A DNA stretch of 64,000 nt from contig CAJINV010000010.1 in NCBI GenBank assembly GCA_905178155.1, positions 645,851-709,850 of the forward strand, read 5' to 3'. Every line of letters begins with the position of its first letter. Within the stretch, counting starts at the first letter, position 1. Both the position numbers and the translations under genes were made by a program. Shown piece by piece: positions 63,740 to 64,000 of the stretch. Origin of the DNA: Amoebophrya sp. A120 (lineage: Eukaryota > Sar > Dinophyceae > Syndiniales > Amoebophryaceae). The notes under the pieces were generated by a model. The model saw only the letters and a program-made list of their open reading frames with translations, made no database searches and had not been told where the DNA came from.

Positions 63740-64000
63740 TATGGATGTGTCAGGATCGAAATTGTCAAAATCGAAAAATTTGTGATGCACAAAATGGATG
63801 CCAGTTGGGGCCTCAGTTTCCAAGTGGCGCATGACAAATTTCGGGACCACCAAAATCCAGTCTGTCATGCTGTTTGGGCAAAGCAGACTGCTCCTGTCAT
63901 GCTACTCTGGCAACACATTGTATAACCCTAAACAGGCTTACAATCGATCTCATTTGCCTGCTCCCCAATACAGGCGTCGCGTGCCCTACATTTTACGCAT
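63740..64000. mobile_element. Introner-like element, family G, truncated by window edge
   Basis: Left end TATGGATGTGTCAGGATCGA and interior match the element at 43746. Presumed TSD copy GTCAA at 63735-63739; right end outside the window. Confidence 0.88.

Noticed and set aside
1-64000. CRISPR array suggested by many recurring words
   Set aside because: The words are TIRs and interiors of dispersed elements inside eukaryotic genes, with no regular repeat-spacer pattern and no cas genes.
1-64000. tRNA, rRNA or dinoflagellate spliced-leader genes
   Set aside because: I looked for T-loop, conserved rRNA and leader-like words and found none convincing by eye.

Overview
The window reads as nuclear DNA of a protist. 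It has no rRNA, tRNA, CRISPR array or bacterial operon structure. Every gene I can support lies on the minus strand, a one-way layout typical of dinoflagellates. Most genes are cut by short intron-like elements with terminal inverted repeats (TIRs) and 5-bp target-site duplications (TSDs). That combination matches the 'introners' reported from the dinoflagellate parasite Amoebophrya (Syndiniales). An Amoebophrya-like syndinian is my best guess, inferred without any database search.

Layout from left to right (all genes on minus). 0-3.5 kb: 5' part of a Gln/Ser-rich protein gene. 3.6-4.5 kb: simple tandem arrays. 4.8-10 kb: GC-rich block with an intronless Helitron-type Rep/helicase gene. 10-14 kb: three unrecognised genes, one with an apparent frameshift. 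14.5-16.3 kb: a mitochondrial-type bL12 gene. 16.9-21.1 kb: a Ser-rich 1188-residue protein. 22-23.3 kb: a charged 341-residue protein. 23.3-26.9 kb: duplications and small zinc-ribbon ORFs. 26.9-28.7 kb: RPL3 with three GT-AG introns. 29.7-36.0 kb: an 11-exon membrane protein ending in an FkbM-type methyltransferase domain. 36.5-37.8 kb: a DNA transposon with ~200-bp TIRs. 38.1-41.7 kb: a secreted kinase-like protein. 42.8-45.4 kb: an Ala-rich coiled-coil protein. 46.5-60.5 kb: three tandem glycoside hydrolase family 16 (GH16) genes, the last one interrupted. 63.2-64 kb: 3' end of another gene running off the right edge.

The main result is the set of 44 introner-like elements in at least 13 TIR families, lengths 109-510 bp. 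Of the 42 with both ends visible, 26 have perfect 5-bp TSDs and 8 more match 4 of 5. Removing each element plus one TSD copy joins exons in frame in every gene tested: 11 exons to 1304 codons, 9 exons to 977, 6 to 763, 5 to 599, 4 to 1188, 2 to 341. No GT-AG signal is used at these junctions. RPL3 and part of the bL12 gene use ordinary GT-AG introns, so two intron classes coexist. The GH16 paralogues give a direct occupied/empty site comparison.

Family letters (A, B, C...) for the elements are mine. Coordinates were counted by hand and may be off by a base or two; exon models are inferred from frame and TSDs, not from transcripts.
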